Assembly (NCBI GenBank): GCA_963784895.1
Contig: CAWATM010000009.1
Location: 1-64,000 of the forward strand
Direction: 5' to 3'
From: Gaiellasilicea sp963784895
GTDB lineage: Bacteria > Actinomycetota > Thermoleophilia > Gaiellales > Gaiellaceae
DNA: 64,000 nucleotides
Part shown: piece by piece, positions 8,391 through 16,396 of the stretch
Position numbering within the stretch: position 1 is the first letter of the stretch
How the letters are laid out: the number at the start of each line of letters is the position of its first letter
Notes under the pieces: model-generated
The model's database searches: none
Seen by the model: the letters and a program-made list of their open reading frames with translations, nothing else
What the model was told of the DNA's origin: nothing
Program-made: the position numbers and the translations under genes

Positions 8391-8828
8391 CTACCTCGTG
8401 CCTCGTGGCGGCGTGGTGACGGCGTGGATCGCCGCCGTGAGCTCGAGGATCTGCTGCGAGAGGGCGAGCAGCTCCTCGTTCTGCCGGTCCTCCTTCTGCA
8501 CCGTCTGCCACTGCTGATCGGCGAGCACCTGACGCTTCGCGTCCGCCCGGTTCTGGCTGATCATCACGAAGGTCGAGAGGAAGATCGCCTCGAGCGAGAC
8601 GATCATCGTCAGCAGGCCGAACGGGTACTCCTCAACGCGGAACCCGATCCAGCAGCTGAACCAGACGATGTGGATGTACACGAACGACATCGAGCCGGCG
8701 AACGCGGTGATCCGATCTGCAATTCGGTTCTGCAAGCTCCGGGCGCGTGCCTGAGCGTGCTGGACGAGCGCCGGGTTCGGTTCGGGTGGGAGTGGTGGTC
8801 TGCGTTGGAGACGCGTTGACAGCTCCAT
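8391..8828 (-). CDS. DUF1003 membrane protein
   Basis: 145 residues from the ATG at 8828 (upstream GGGAGCGG). The DUF1003 hallmark is present: ADRITAFAGSMSFVYIHIVWF, GFRVEEYPFGLLTMIVSLEAIFLSTFVMISQNR, with two transmembrane helices at about 44-63 and 70-92 followed by a soluble helix with AKRQVLADQQWQTVQKEDRQ. The function of the family is unknown. The gene follows the 75-residue protein with a two-base gap and is the last gene of the minus-strand run from 10227. Confidence 0.92.
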   Translation of the reverse strand: MELSTRLQRRPPLPPEPNPALVQHAQARARSLQNRIADRITAFAGSMSFVYIHIVWFSCWIGFRVEEYPFGLLTMIVSLEAIFLSTFVMISQNRADAKRQVLADQQWQTVQKEDRQNEELLALSQQILELTAAIHAVTTPPRGTR

Positions 8829-8830
8829 GG

Positions 8831-9058
8831 TCAGACCGCTCCCTTCGCGTGCGGCGGCGGCGCGATCAGCACAGACCGCCGCGCGTGCGTGGCGACATCG
8901 TCCGACACGCTGCCGCGGCTGAGCACGCGGAGGCTCCTCTCCCGCGTCCCCCGCCTCCGCCACGCGAGCTGCCGCTTGGCGAGCCCCGCCTGGATCATCA
9001 GCACCCCGACGCACATCGCGACGAGTGCGGCAACGAGAGGTGGGTCGATCGTCTGCAT
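8831..9058 (-). CDS. Small single-pass membrane protein with a UspA-like tail
   Basis: 75 residues, ATG at 9058 behind GAAGGAGAGGGAG, so a translated gene is likely. Residues 6-25 form one transmembrane helix. An Arg-rich segment (28-42) follows, and residues 48-67 (SRGSVSDDVATHARRSVLIA) closely resemble the final helix-strand of universal stress proteins (GSVSxxVxxxAxxPVLV), although the rest of a Usp domain is missing. It sits between the HdeD-like and DUF1003 genes with tight spacing. It could be a relic fusion or a genuine short protein; function unknown. Confidence 0.7.
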   Translation of the reverse strand: MQTIDPPLVAALVAMCVGVLMIQAGLAKRQLAWRRRGTRERSLRVLSRGSVSDDVATHARRSVLIAPPPHAKGAV

Positions 9059-9077
9059 CTCCCTCTCCTTCCTCGCC

Positions 9078-9695
9078 TCAGCCGTGCGTCACGGGCTTCG
9101 CCGTGGCGTGCGGCCGGAGGCGCTGGTCGAGGTCGCCGGCGACGCGCCTCAGCTCGATCGCGAATGCGATCTGCATGACACCGGTCACGAACGCAAACGC
9201 CGCGACGAGCGCCAACAGAGCCAGTGCTCCCGCACCGGGATGCCAGAACATGATCACACCGAACGCGACCGAGAGCACGGCCTCCAGCACGAGCAGCAGC
9301 GAGCGACCGCCGCTGAACGGGAGGGCGAACGCCAGGGCGAGCTCCAGAATCCCGCTCGCGATCGCCCACGCAGCGATGGCGTAGAGCAGCCCCAACGCCG
9401 AGAGGTCGGGCCAGACGAAGGTGACGATTCCGACCCCGACTCCGAGGAGGCCGTCGAAGACGAGCCACGCGCGCCGGCTGCGCTCGAAGGAGGCGCTGAA
9501 CGCTCCGACGATGCTCGCGACACCCGAGACGAGCACGAACGCGCCGAACAGCGCGATCAGTGCCGTCAGGCCGATGTCCGGCCAGATGAGGATGACGACG
9601 GCGAACGCGACTGCGAGCACGCCGCGCAACGCCGAGACCTTCCAGATGCGAGCCAGCTCCCGCTCGCCTTCCTGCAGATGCGTTTCCACGTTCAT
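9078..9695 (-). CDS. HdeD-family (DUF308) membrane protein
   Basis: 205 residues with AAAGGAGCAAGGAG just before the ATG. Six hydrophobic helices form three hairpin repeats, each with the DUF308 pattern LxGVLAVAFAVVILIWPDIGL / LxGVGVGIVTFVWPDLSAL / VLSVAFGVIMFWHPGAGAL. In enteric bacteria HdeD is linked to acid resistance; that role is only suggestive here. It begins 13 bases after the stop of the coiled-coil gene, so both are probably one transcript. Confidence 0.9.
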   Translation of the reverse strand: MNVETHLQEGERELARIWKVSALRGVLAVAFAVVILIWPDIGLTALIALFGAFVLVSGVASIVGAFSASFERSRRAWLVFDGLLGVGVGIVTFVWPDLSALGLLYAIAAWAIASGILELALAFALPFSGGRSLLLVLEAVLSVAFGVIMFWHPGAGALALLALVAAFAFVTGVMQIAFAIELRRVAGDLDQRLRPHATAKPVTHG

Positions 9696-9708
9696 CTCCT
9701 TGCTCCTT

Positions 9709-10227
9709 TCACTTCAATTTCGCCGACAGCTCGTCGGCGTTCTGTTCGAGCGCGTCGCGAACCGCGCCGACGCGTTCCCTCTGCTCCTGCCAGCCCTGGC
9801 CGACGCGGTCGCCTGCCTGGGCAAGCCGCTCGTCGACGACGATCCGGCGGACGCGAACCTCGCCGATCGCCGCCTCGGCCCGCGCGCGCGTCTTCCAAGC
9901 CTTCGTCGCCACGCTCGTCTGCAACCGCTCCAGGTACGCATCCCAGCTCTCGAGCTCTGCCTCCACGGCGGCGGCGAATGTCGCCCAGTCGCCGGAGACG
10001 TCTGCGGCCAGCGAATGCTCGGCGACGTCGAGCCTCGTCCTCAGCTGCCCCAGCTTCGCCTCGACCTCGTCGGGCGACAGAAGGGCAGCCGCGCGGACGG
10101 ATGCCTCCTCCTGCTCGAGTGCGTCGAGGTGACGCCGAATCCGCGGCGACGCGCCGGCGGCGGCGTGAAGCCGGCCGATCCTGCGGCGGGCCTCTGCGAG
10201 CTGGGCCTCGATCGTGCTCGTGCTCAA
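9709..10227 (-). CDS. Cytoplasmic coiled-coil protein of unknown function
   Basis: 172 residues from a TTG at 10227, selected because AGAGGAGG lies at suitable distance and the sequence immediately becomes protein-like (STSTIEAQLAEARRRIGRL). It is almost entirely helical, with heptad patterns over about 3-95 and 110-172, is highly charged and has no membrane segment or cysteine. No family is recognised. It is the first gene of a run with HdeD-like, 75-residue and DUF1003 proteins, and its promoter region carries the best copy of the three-heptamer repeat. Confidence 0.7.
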   Translation of the reverse strand: MSTSTIEAQLAEARRRIGRLHAAAGASPRIRRHLDALEQEEASVRAAALLSPDEVEAKLGQLRTRLDVAEHSLAADVSGDWATFAAAVEAELESWDAYLERLQTSVATKAWKTRARAEAAIGEVRVRRIVVDERLAQAGDRVGQGWQEQRERVGAVRDALEQNADELSAKLK

Positions 10228-10281
10228 TTCCCGAGCCTCCTCTGGTCGTGTTCTCTGACAGCACGAAGGATCGGGCCCGCC

Positions 10282-10321
10282 GCTGCCAGAGCTCTGCCAG
10301 GCGCGGCGGCGCTTCTGCCAG
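10282..10321 (-). promoter_or_regulatory. Three perfect CTGGCAG heptamers (putative SARP box)
   Basis: On the minus strand CTGGCAG occurs three times with start-to-start spacings of 21 and 11 bases, the last ending 55 bases before the TTG of the coiled-coil gene. GATCCT lies 11-16 bases after the last heptamer as a possible -10. The element lies directly after the stop codon of the SARP gene itself. Confidence 0.65.
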
Positions 10322-10322
10322 G

Positions 10323-13208
10323 TCAGGTGAGCGCGAGGCCCGCGAGCGAGCGCAGCTCGTCCGCGGACGCGGTGTCGCCGCGAGCGTCGGCGATGTTCGC
10401 GAGCCCGAGCAGTGCGGCTGTGGCCGGGCTTCCGGCGAGCGCGATGAAGAGCGCCTCGCGTGCCTGGTGCCGCCGGTGTTCCTCGGACCAGGCGATCACG
10501 TCGCGATAGAGGGTCGCGGCGGCCTCGGCGTTGTCGACGGCCTCGAGAACGTGCGCAAGCCCCGCCCTCGCATGCGCGGCCACCCATGACGCCGACGCGG
10601 CATCGGCAACCGCCAGGGCGCGGCGAAACTGCGCTTCGGCCTCGCCGAGGTTCCCGGTCGCGAGCGCGACCGAGCCCAGGCCGGTGAGGGCGAACGAGGC
10701 GTGGTCGGCGAAGCCGGCGCGCTCCGAGCGGTCGAGCGCCCGGCGGTAGGCGGCGGTCGCCGCTTCGGCGTCGCCGCCCCGCTCCGCCAGCGTTGCCTCG
10801 ACCAGCGCTGCGGGGACCGCGAGGACGTCGTAGTCGTCGTAGAGGCGAACGGCGTCGGCGGTCAGCGCAGCTGCCGACGGGATGTCACCTCGGCCGAGCG
10901 CGCCCAGCGCGCCTGTGAGCGCCGACGATGCGGCTCCCCATTGGTCCCCCAGCTCGTCGAACGTGCGCCGGGCTTCCTGGGCGAGTGCGAGCCCACGCTC
11001 GTGCGGCCCGGTACGGTCGTACGCGAACGCCAGCGCCAGCTGGACCATGGCGGTCGGCCACGGCGCGTCGCTCGCCGCCGCGAGCTCCAGGCCGCGCTGG
11101 CCGGCCGCGACGGCGGCGTCGAGATCGTCGTCCTCCGTCGCGAGGTAGCAGACGTACGCCAGCAGCTCGATGCGAAGCGGGAGCGGCGCGGTCTCCGCTG
11201 ACGCCAGTGCGGTCTCGACGAACTCACGCCCCTCCGAGACGCGCCCGGCGGTGCCGAAGTACCACCCGAGACCTCTCCCGAGGCGGGCGGCGACGAGCGA
11301 AGCTTGCGCGTCGCCGGCGTAGGCGAGGGCGACCCACAGGTTGTCGCGCTCCAGCTCGACCCGCTCCATCCATTCCTGCCACTCCGGCCGGCGCAGCCCC
11401 GTCCACGCGGCCTCGGCCAGCGCCGCGAAGAACTCCGCGTGCGCCTGCCGCGCGGCCGCGAGCTCGCCGCTGTCGGCGAGACGGTCGAGCACGTACTCGC
11501 GAACGGTGTCGAGCATGTCGTACCGGGCGGCACCGGTCGAGAACGAGGCCGAGACGATCGACTTGTCGACGAGCGCCGCGACGAGATACGCGACTGTCGC
11601 TTCGCTGAGCTCGTGCGCCGCCGGGACTGCGGCAAGCGAGGCGAGGGACGCGCCGCCACGGTGCACGGCCAGCTGCTGGAGGAGCGCCTTCTCGTCCCCG
11701 TGCAGGAGGTCGTAGCTCCATTCGACGAGCGCCTGCAGCGACGTGCGGCTCGGGTCGGAGGCAGGCAGGTCGCGCAGGAGCGCCGCCCGCCGCTCCAGGA
11801 GGGAAACGATCTCCGCGAGCCCGAGCACGTTTGCGCGCGCGGCGGCAAGCTCGATCGCGAGCGGCAGTCCGTCCACGCGCCGGACGATCTCCGTCGCCAG
11901 CGCGACAGCCTCGGCGTCCGGTTTGAATCCGTGCCGCGCCGCCCGCGCACGCTCGAGGAACAGCTCCACCGCCGCGGAGCCGAGCGGCGCGACGGCGATC
12001 CGCACCTCGCTCGCGACGTGAAGCGCCTCGCGGCTCGTCGCCAGGATCCGGACGTCGCGACAGTCGGCGAGGAGCGCCGACACGATCCGCGCCGCCTCGT
12101 CGCGTACGTGCTCGCACGCGTCGAAGACGACGAGCGCGCAGGCGTGCCGAAGCCGCGAGACCACGCGCTCGTGCGGATCGGAGCCGCGAACGTCGATCGC
12201 GCTTGCCAGGAGCCGGACGGCGTCGGCGGCGCTGCCCGCCCGCGCGAAGTCGACGAGCCAGACGCCCTCCGGGAACTCGTGCTCGAGCGAGCGCGCCGAC
12301 TCGAGCGCGAGCCGGCTCTTCCCGACACCCGGCGGCCCGAGGAGCGTGACGAGACGATGCTCGCGCACGACGGCGGCGACCTGGGCGAGCTCATCCTCCC
12401 GGCCGACGAACGACGTCGAGGTGGCGGGGAGGTTGCCGCGGCGCCTGCGCTCGACCGGGACGCCGGCGATCGCGGGATCGTGCGCGAGGATCGCCTCCTG
12501 GAGCCGGCGGAGCTCGGGTCCCGGCTCGAGTCCCAGCTCGTCGGCGAGCACGCGCCGCGCCTCCTGGAACGTCTCCAGCGCGTCGGCCTGCCGGCCGCTG
12601 CGATAGAGCGCCAGGATCAGCTGCCCCCACAGCCGCTCCCGGAACGGGTTGTCCGCGAGCGCCGACCGGAGCGCCGGCCCGAGCTCCCGATGCTCGCCGA
12701 GCGTGAGCATGACCTCGAAATGCTCCTCGAGCGCGTCCACGCGCAGCGCCTCGAGCCGGCGTGACTCGGCGCTGAACGCCGCCGTCCGGGGCAGCCCCTG
12801 CAGCGCCGGGCCGCGCCAGAGGTCCAGCGCCGACGCGACTGTATCCGCCGCGGATTCGACGTCGCCGTTGCGCAACGCATCGCGCGTCTCCGCGAGCAGC
12901 TCCTCGAACCGCAACGCGTCCACGCGCGCGTTCTTGAGCGCGTAGCCGTCGGGCGAGCCGACGATCGACCCCTCTCCGAGCGCGGCGCGAAGGCGGGCGA
13001 CGTGATGATGAAGCGCGTTCCGCGGAGCGGCGGGCAGCTCCTCGCCCCAGAGGCCGTCGACGAGCGCGTCCACGCCGACCACACCGCCGTTCCGCAGCGC
13101 GAGCAGCGCCAGCAGCGCTTGACGCTTTGAGCCGCCCACGTCCGCGAGCACACCACCGGCGAGCACCGCGAACGGGCCGAGAAGCCGGATGTCCAGCGGG
13201 TCGTTCAT
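10323..13208 (-). CDS. AfsR-type SARP transcriptional regulator (wHTH-BTAD-ATPase-TPR)
   Basis: 961 residues, a full-length AfsR-like architecture. An OmpR-type winged helix (about 1-95, LGPFAVLAGG, KRQALLALLALRNG) and a bacterial transcriptional activation domain (96-243, ALxLWRGPALQGLP, EARRVLADELGLEPGPELRRLQEAIL) form the DNA-binding part. An NB-ARC/STAND ATPase follows, with Walker A GPPGVGKS (291-298), Walker B LVVFDACEH, sensor ATSRE and GLPLAIELAAAR. TPR-like helices fill about 600-960. SARPs bind heptamer direct repeats spaced by about 11 bp next to the -10; exactly such repeats flank this gene. It is followed by the cluster it may control. The ligand gating the ATPase is unknown. Confidence 0.93.
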   Translation of the reverse strand: MNDPLDIRLLGPFAVLAGGVLADVGGSKRQALLALLALRNGGVVGVDALVDGLWGEELPAAPRNALHHHVARLRAALGEGSIVGSPDGYALKNARVDALRFEELLAETRDALRNGDVESAADTVASALDLWRGPALQGLPRTAAFSAESRRLEALRVDALEEHFEVMLTLGEHRELGPALRSALADNPFRERLWGQLILALYRSGRQADALETFQEARRVLADELGLEPGPELRRLQEAILAHDPAIAGVPVERRRRGNLPATSTSFVGREDELAQVAAVVREHRLVTLLGPPGVGKSRLALESARSLEHEFPEGVWLVDFARAGSAADAVRLLASAIDVRGSDPHERVVSRLRHACALVVFDACEHVRDEAARIVSALLADCRDVRILATSREALHVASEVRIAVAPLGSAAVELFLERARAARHGFKPDAEAVALATEIVRRVDGLPLAIELAAARANVLGLAEIVSLLERRAALLRDLPASDPSRTSLQALVEWSYDLLHGDEKALLQQLAVHRGGASLASLAAVPAAHELSEATVAYLVAALVDKSIVSASFSTGAARYDMLDTVREYVLDRLADSGELAAARQAHAEFFAALAEAAWTGLRRPEWQEWMERVELERDNLWVALAYAGDAQASLVAARLGRGLGWYFGTAGRVSEGREFVETALASAETAPLPLRIELLAYVCYLATEDDDLDAAVAAGQRGLELAAASDAPWPTAMVQLALAFAYDRTGPHERGLALAQEARRTFDELGDQWGAASSALTGALGALGRGDIPSAAALTADAVRLYDDYDVLAVPAALVEATLAERGGDAEAATAAYRRALDRSERAGFADHASFALTGLGSVALATGNLGEAEAQFRRALAVADAASASWVAAHARAGLAHVLEAVDNAEAAATLYRDVIAWSEEHRRHQAREALFIALAGSPATAALLGLANIADARGDTASADELRSLAGLALT

Positions 13209-13275
13209 TCGCGGCTGTTGCCTCCTCGGGCGAGTCTCGCACGCTGGCGCGTCTGCGTGAAGGCCTAGAGAACGC

Positions 13276-13309
13276 CGAAACCCGCCGACCGTGAGATCAG
13301 CGGGTTTCG
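13276..13309 (-). terminator. Perfect 10-bp hairpin downstream of the DUF1269 gene
   Basis: CGAAACCCGC and GCGGGTTTCG pair perfectly around a 14-base loop. It lies 26 bases past the DUF1269 stop and 68 bases before the SARP start, so it probably separates these two transcripts. A short T-containing stretch follows on the minus strand. Confidence 0.65.
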
Positions 13310-13334
13310 ACGACGGGGACGCAGCCCGTGCCCG

Positions 13335-13940
13335 TCAGGACACGTGGAGCTTCTCCTTCAGCTTCCCCATCCGCTCGTCGACGTCGGCGTGCACCTCGGC
13401 TTTGCGCCGCTCGTGCACCGTCCGCATCGCCTCGAGCGCAGCGGCGTCGGCCGCAGCCTCCACCGCCTCGAGCTCGTCCATGACGTCGGCGGCGGACCGC
13501 CGCGTCACCTCGCCGCCGATCTTGGCCATCTCGCCGTCGATCACCTCGACCGCCGGCTCGGCCACGCTTGCGATCACGGCAGTCGACTCCGGCGGAATCG
13601 CCCGACCGAGCACGGTGAGCGCCTCGTCCGACGTCACGGCGCGATCGATGTCGAACGCGCCGCCGATCAATGCGCCGCCGCCCCAGCCGAGCATGACCCC
13701 GACCGGCCCGCCCAGGACGCCAATCAGCATCCCGATCAGCGAGCCGCTCGCGGCGCCGACCGGGCCGAGGTTGTCCGCGCCCTCGGCGATCTGCAGCGCG
13801 CCCTCCGGGGTGCGCTCCACCACCGCCGCGGACTCCAGCGCGATGCGACCCTCGGCGTCACACTCCTTCAGGACGCTCAACGCCTGGTAGGCCTTGCTCG
13901 GCTCGTTGAACCGAACGACCACCACGTTTCTCTCTGGCAT
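13335..13940 (-). CDS. DUF1269 (glycine-zipper) membrane-associated protein
   Basis: 201 residues from the ATG at 13940 behind GAGAGGAG. The N-terminal ferredoxin-like half (NVVVVRFNEPSKAYQALSVLKE) leads to a glycine-zipper hydrophobic region (about 67-95, SGSLIGMLIGVLGGPVGVML) and ends in a charged coiled coil (about 140-201). This is the DUF1269 layout; function unknown. An internal segment resembles a general-stress or daughter-membrane-insertion module by composition only. Its promoter region holds the third heptamer repeat (13992-14031), linking it to the SARP cluster. Confidence 0.9.
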   Translation of the reverse strand: MPERNVVVVRFNEPSKAYQALSVLKECDAEGRIALESAAVVERTPEGALQIAEGADNLGPVGAASGSLIGMLIGVLGGPVGVMLGWGGGALIGGAFDIDRAVTSDEALTVLGRAIPPESTAVIASVAEPAVEVIDGEMAKIGGEVTRRSAADVMDELEAVEAAADAAALEAMRTVHERRKAEVHADVDERMGKLKEKLHVS

Positions 13941-13991
13941 TACCACTCCTCTCACTCGAACATCGCTGACGAGCGCAATCTGTCGCGCCTC

Positions 13992-14031
13992 GCTGCCAAA
14001 CCGGTGCCAAGAAGCGCGGCGCTGCTGCCAG
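13992..14031 (-). promoter_or_regulatory. Three-heptamer direct repeat (putative SARP box) upstream of DUF1269 gene
   Basis: Minus-strand heptamers CTGGCAG, TTGGCAC and TTGGCAG start 21 and 11 bases apart, the last ending 52 bases before the ATG; CAGATT sits 11-16 bases further as a possible -10. About three quarters of the 40 positions match the copy at 10282-10321. It could also influence the divergent gene at 14088. Confidence 0.6.
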
Positions 14032-14087
14032 CGACGGGTCTCGACACGCATTCCGACTTCCATGTCGCCGAGCGTAGGATCGCGGTC

Positions 14088-14990
14088 ATGGGACGGCTTT
14101 CGCGCTACGGCTGGCGCCCGGTCGACCCGCCTCGGCGGCCGGTCTTGTTCGTCAACGAGCGCTCCGGCGGCGGCAGGGCCGCACGCACGGCAGTGGCCGA
14201 GCACGCCCGCGAACGAGGCATCGACGTTGTCGTCCTCGATGCCACCCAGAGCCTGAGGGAGCTGGTTCGTGCTGCCATCGCTGAGCGCGCGGACGCGCTC
14301 GGCGTCGCCGGTGGCGACGGCTCCCTGGCGGTGGTCGCCGCGGCTGCACGGGCGCATGGCCTCCCGTTCGTGTGCGTTCCCGCCGGCACCCGTAACCACT
14401 TTGCGCTCGACCTCGGCGTGGATCGACACGACCTGATCGGCGCGCTCGATGCGTTCACGGACGGCGTCGAGCGATCGATCGACGTGGCGGAGGTGAACGG
14501 CCGCGTCTTTCTCAACAACGTCTCGCTCGGAATCTACGGCGATGCGGTCCGCCAGCCGGCCTACCGCAACGCGAAGATGCGGACGCTGGTGGAAACGGCC
14601 GCCGAGGTGCTGGGGCCGAGTGCGACCCTGCCCGAACTGCACGTCGTCGACGACGTGGGCCGGGAGTACCGTCGCCCCGCCGTCGTGCTCGTATCGAACA
14701 ACCCCTATTCGCTCGACCGCCCAATCGCGCCCGGCACCAGGCCGAGGCTCGACACCGGCGAGCTCGGTGTCGTCGTGCTCGACACATCACATCCTGGCTT
14801 GGATCCTCCTGGACGGGCTTGGAGAGCTACGCAGCTCGCGGTTGACGCGTCAGCACCGGTTCACGCCGGCATCGACGGCGAGGCGGTCGAGCTGCACGCG
14901 CCGCTGGAGTTTCTCATCCGTCCTGGCGTTCTCCGCGTACGGATCTCCTCCCGCCACCCCGGCGTCTCGCCGTCCGGACTTCTTCCGTAG
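14088..14990 (+). CDS. Diacylglycerol/sphingoid kinase-like (DAGKc) protein
   Basis: 300 residues. The N-terminal domain has the DAGKc pattern: PVLFVNERSGGGRA, then the nucleotide loop GVAGGDGSLAVVAAAA (T of the usual GGDGT replaced by S), FVCVPAGTRNHFALDLGV, and FLNNVSLGIYG; the C-terminal half is the lid domain with the conserved VDASAPVHAGIDGE. The reaction would be ATP-dependent phosphorylation of a lipid at the inner membrane face. Start ATG at 14088 is the first in frame that fits, but the ribosome-binding site is weak. It is divergent from DUF1269. Confidence 0.85.
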   Translation: MGRLSRYGWRPVDPPRRPVLFVNERSGGGRAARTAVAEHARERGIDVVVLDATQSLRELVRAAIAERADALGVAGGDGSLAVVAAAARAHGLPFVCVPAGTRNHFALDLGVDRHDLIGALDAFTDGVERSIDVAEVNGRVFLNNVSLGIYGDAVRQPAYRNAKMRTLVETAAEVLGPSATLPELHVVDDVGREYRRPAVVLVSNNPYSLDRPIAPGTRPRLDTGELGVVVLDTSHPGLDPPGRAWRATQLAVDASAPVHAGIDGEAVELHAPLEFLIRPGVLRVRISSRHPGVSPSGLLP

Positions 14991-15029
14991 GGGGCGCTCA
15001 GCGAGCGACCCGACGCTGTACGGGTGTAC

Positions 15030-15069
15030 TTGCCGAGACGCCCCATACCTGGTATACATACTCAGTATG
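15030..15069 (+). promoter_or_regulatory. Promoter with two tandem palindromic operators for the PadR-ABC operon
   Basis: TTGCCG (15030-15035) and TATACA (15053-15058) form a -35/-10 pair with a 17-base spacer. Two perfect 11-bp palindromes, ATACCTGGTAT (15045-15055) and ATACTCAGTAT (15058-15068, extendable to 13 bp), overlap the -10 and the likely start site, their centres 13 bp apart. They are natural binding sites for the PadR repressor encoded next. An eight-codon ATG frame (15067-15093) overlaps the PadR GTG by four bases. Confidence 0.7.
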
Positions 15070-15089
15070 ATCCTCTCGCGGAGCCCCTC

Positions 15090-15674
15090 GTGAGCGTCCC
15101 GCACGCCCTCCTCGCCCTGCTGAGCGAGAAACCGAAATACGGGCTGCGGCTGCAGAACGAGTTCCAGGCGCGGACGGGCGAGGTCTGGCCACTCAACGTC
15201 GGACAGGTGTACACGACGCTGCAGCGGTTGGAGCGGGACGGGCTCGTCAAGGCCGATGGCGAGGAGGAACGGACGCAGAAGCAGAAGCGCTACCGGATCA
15301 CATCCGCCGGCGACCGCGAGCTGGCCGAGTGGCTTCGTACGCCGCCCGAGCTCGTGCCTCCTCCGCGCGACGAGCTCGTGATCAAGGTGCTCGTCGCGCT
15401 GCAGGTGCCCGAGACAGACGTCCACGAGATCCTGCAGGTGCACCGCCGGCACGTGATCGAGGTCATGCAGCGCTATACCCAGGTCAAGGCGGCAGCGTTA
15501 GACGACGACGTGGCGCTGGCGCTCGTCGCCGATGCGGAGCTGTTCCGGCTCGAGGCGATCGTCCGTTGGCTCGATGCTGCCGACGTCCGCTTGAAGCAGC
15601 GGCCTTCCATGGCGCCGGCCGCGGTGGCTGACATTCCGCTCGAGGCAACCCATCCGATGGAGGTTTCGCCATGA
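15090..15674 (+). CDS. PadR-family transcriptional regulator
   Basis: 194 residues from the GTG at 15090 (GGAG eight bases upstream); the frame is open further up, but through the operator region. The winged helix spans about 1-85: HALLALLSEKPKYGLRLQNEF, the PadR signature WPLNVGQVYTTLQRLERDGLV and the wing KRYRITSAGDRELAEWL. The C-terminal helical dimerisation domain covers about 95-170. Gene order PadR-ABC ATPase-FtsX permease with ATGA overlap is the standard arrangement in which the regulator represses its own exporter operon until a ligand binds. The two palindromes upstream support autoregulation. Confidence 0.92.
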   Translation: MSVPHALLALLSEKPKYGLRLQNEFQARTGEVWPLNVGQVYTTLQRLERDGLVKADGEEERTQKQKRYRITSAGDRELAEWLRTPPELVPPPRDELVIKVLVALQVPETDVHEILQVHRRHVIEVMQRYTQVKAAALDDDVALALVADAELFRLEAIVRWLDAADVRLKQRPSMAPAAVADIPLEATHPMEVSP

Positions 15675-16396
15675 CCAGCGCACTCGAACTGCGCCGAGTT
15701 TCAAAGGTGTACGGCTCCGGTCCGACCGAGGTGCGCGCGCTGCTTGACGTCGATCTCTCGGTCGAGCGCGGCGAACTCGTGGCGATCATGGGCCCGAGCG
15801 GTTCAGGCAAGAGCACCCTCTTGACGATCGCCGGCAGCCTCGAGCGGGCGACCGGCGGTCAGGTGCTCGTGGACGGGGCCGACCTCGCCAACGTCTCGCG
15901 CGCGGACCAGGCTCGGATGCGACGCCGGTCGATCGGCTACGTGTTCCAGGACTTCAACCTGCTCCCAGGGCTGACGGCGGCCGAGAACGTCGCCCTGCCC
16001 CTCGAGCTCGACGGCACGCGCGCCAAGGCCGCGCGCGCGAGGGGCGTCGAGGCGATGGAGGAGCTCGACGTGGCAGACCTCGCCGATCGCTACCCCGACG
16101 AGCTCTCGGGAGGTGAGCGCCAGCGCGTTGCGATCTCCCGGGCGATCGTCGGCGAGCGCGCGTTGCTGCTCGCGGACGAGCCGACCGGCGCGCTGGACTC
16201 CGTGAACGGCGAGGCTGTCATGCGCCTTCTGCGCGCCGCAACGCGGCGGGGCGTCGCCGGCGTCGTCGTCACCCACGAAGCCCACCTAGCGTCCTGGGCC
16301 GATCGCGTCCTCTTCTTGCGCGACGGGCACGTCGTCGACCAGACGGTTGCGCCGCCCGGCCCGGAGTCGTTGCTCGCGGCCGCTGACCGGCGATGA
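15671..16396 (+). CDS. ABC transporter ATP-binding protein (LolD/MacB type)
   Basis: 241 residues. Walker A GPSGSGKS (41-48), Q-loop YVFQDFNLLPGLTAAENV, signature LSGGERQRVA, Walker B ALLLADEPTGALD and H-loop VVTHE are all intact. The FQDFNLLPGLTA stretch is typical of MacB/LolD/FtsE-like ATPases that pair with FtsX-fold permeases, which work by mechanotransmission rather than classical transport. It overlaps the PadR gene by four bases and the permease gene by four bases, so the three are one translationally coupled operon. Confidence 0.95.
   Translation: MTSALELRRVSKVYGSGPTEVRALLDVDLSVERGELVAIMGPSGSGKSTLLTIAGSLERATGGQVLVDGADLANVSRADQARMRRRSIGYVFQDFNLLPGLTAAENVALPLELDGTRAKAARARGVEAMEELDVADLADRYPDELSGGERQRVAISRAIVGERALLLADEPTGALDSVNGEAVMRLLRAATRRGVAGVVVTHEAHLASWADRVLFLRDGHVVDQTVAPPGPESLLAAADRR

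Noticed and set aside
10228..10587. N-terminal extension of the coiled-coil protein
   Set aside because: The frame is open but overlaps the SARP gene antiparallel region and the putative SARP box, is Arg-rich and lacks a site; the TTG at 10227 has a good ribosome-binding site.
15067..15093. Eight-codon leader peptide before PadR
   Set aside because: Overlaps the operator and is too short to separate from chance; mentioned only as possible coupling.
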